Assembly: GCA_015058015.1 (NCBI GenBank)
Contig: SVDM01000001.1
Span: forward strand, 1 to 64,000
Source: Lachnospiraceae bacterium
Lineage (GTDB): Bacteria; Bacillota; Clostridia; Lachnospirales; Lachnospiraceae
Length of the DNA stretch: 64,000 bases
Reading direction: 5' to 3'
The stretch's first letter is position 1, and each line of letters begins with the position of its first letter. The translations under genes were made by a program, and so were the position numbers. Below the pieces are notes generated by a model. The model was not told the origin of the DNA, did not search any database, and saw nothing but the letters and a program-made list of their open reading frames with translations. Positions 63,622 through 64,000 of the stretch are shown here, piece by piece.

Positions 63622-64000
63622 ATGTTAGATATTCTATACGGAATAGTAGTAAAGCCGATAGAGCTGCTCGTGGAGTTCATCTTTTCGGTTATGTATAAAG
63701 TATTTGGCAGTCCCGGAATTGCCATTATATTCGTAAGCCTTGTAGTTCAGCTTCTTGTATTACCTATGTACAAGAAGTCTGATGCTATGCAGGAACAAGA
63801 GCGTGATAAACAAAAGAAGATGGAGCATTGGGTTAAGCATATCAAGAGCACCTTTAAGGGCGATGAGAGATATATGATGCTCCAGACATACTATAGGTCT
63901 GAAAGGTACAAGCCGTGGTATGCTGTAAAGGGATCATTATCTTTGCTTTTGCAGATTCCCTTTTTTATTGCAGCCTATAATTATTTATCAAATCTAGAAG
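63622..64000 (+). CDS. YidC/Oxa1-family membrane insertase, 5' part
   Basis: The first 126 codons only; the gene runs off the window. MLDILYGIVVKPIELLVEFIF, a second hydrophobic segment IAIIFVSLVVQLLVLPMY followed by KKSDAMQEQERDKQKKM, and LLLQIPFFIAAYNYLS match YidC/Oxa1 proteins. In this context (after alaS, near a capsule locus) it could be the variant linked to polysaccharide loci rather than the main insertase. RBS AGGGGAAG. Confidence 0.85.
   Translation, partial: MLDILYGIVVKPIELLVEFIFSVMYKVFGSPGIAIIFVSLVVQLLVLPMYKKSDAMQEQERDKQKKMEHWVKHIKSTFKGDERYMMLQTYYRSERYKPWYAVKGSLSLLLQIPFFIAAYNYLSNLE

Overview
The window looks like a chromosomal segment of a low-GC, anaerobic Firmicute of the Lachnospiraceae type (Butyrivibrio/Pseudobutyrivibrio-like). 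The evidence is AT-rich DNA, strong GGAGG ribosome sites, TTG starts on alaS and the flippase gene, lipoprotein signals, desulfoferrodoxin, a flavoredoxin-rubredoxin fusion, bile-salt-hydrolase-like enzymes and a Wzy-type polysaccharide locus. The genus is an inference.

Positions 1-24400 form an accessory island that starts beside the 3' end of a group II intron. I think it encodes one multi-operon signalling or conflict system. Six of its transcription units start at the same unusual promoter: a TATACCCCC box exactly 24-25 bases upstream of a TATAAT-like -10, with no recognisable -35. One operon (4269-11511) encodes an unknown 565-residue protein, a PP2C-type phosphatase, a giant protein (kinase, Rossmann, RyR-like, CARF-like region, Card1/DUF1887-like nuclease) and a separate RyR-domain protein. 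Around it lie three TIR proteins with different partners (transmembrane ectodomain, acetyltransferase-like, SEC-C), a vWA-like/OmpA-like lipoprotein, a GNAT enzyme and a peptide made of three 23-residue repeats. The last operon (19504-24389) encodes a protein with three copies of an unnamed ~105-residue domain, a divergent FtsZ/tubulin-like protein, a PolC-like polymerase palm that has lost all three catalytic aspartates, a lipoprotein and a small protein. Shared parts (the promoter, the ~105-residue domain, a DUF11-like ectodomain) tie the units together.

Positions 24400-39100 hold redox genes (desulfoferrodoxin, flavoredoxin-rubredoxin) and then a variable region. It contains an AAA ATPase whose TOPRIM-like partner is broken by an internal deletion, duplicated bile-salt-hydrolase-like and NimA-like genes (with a third, internally deleted NimA-like copy), a self-regulated XRE/ImmA-IrrE/PIN module, a HAD phosphatase, a HEPN-like protein with a uracil-DNA-glycosylase-like partner, and a frameshifted gene. 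An attenuator-like small RNA without a downstream gene and two copies of one palindrome also lie in or next to the accessory DNA.

Positions 39354-57281 form a capsule/exopolysaccharide locus: chain-length regulator, priming glycosyltransferase, epimerase, glycosyltransferases, acyltransferase, Stealth phosphotransferase, polymerase, flippase, methyltransferase, three UDP-FucNAc-type sugar genes and a large membrane protein gene interrupted by one in-frame stop. The right end (57442-64000) is more core-like: a PAS/degenerate-GGDEF/EAL protein, a 53-residue membrane protein, alaS, and the start of a YidC/Oxa1-type insertase gene.
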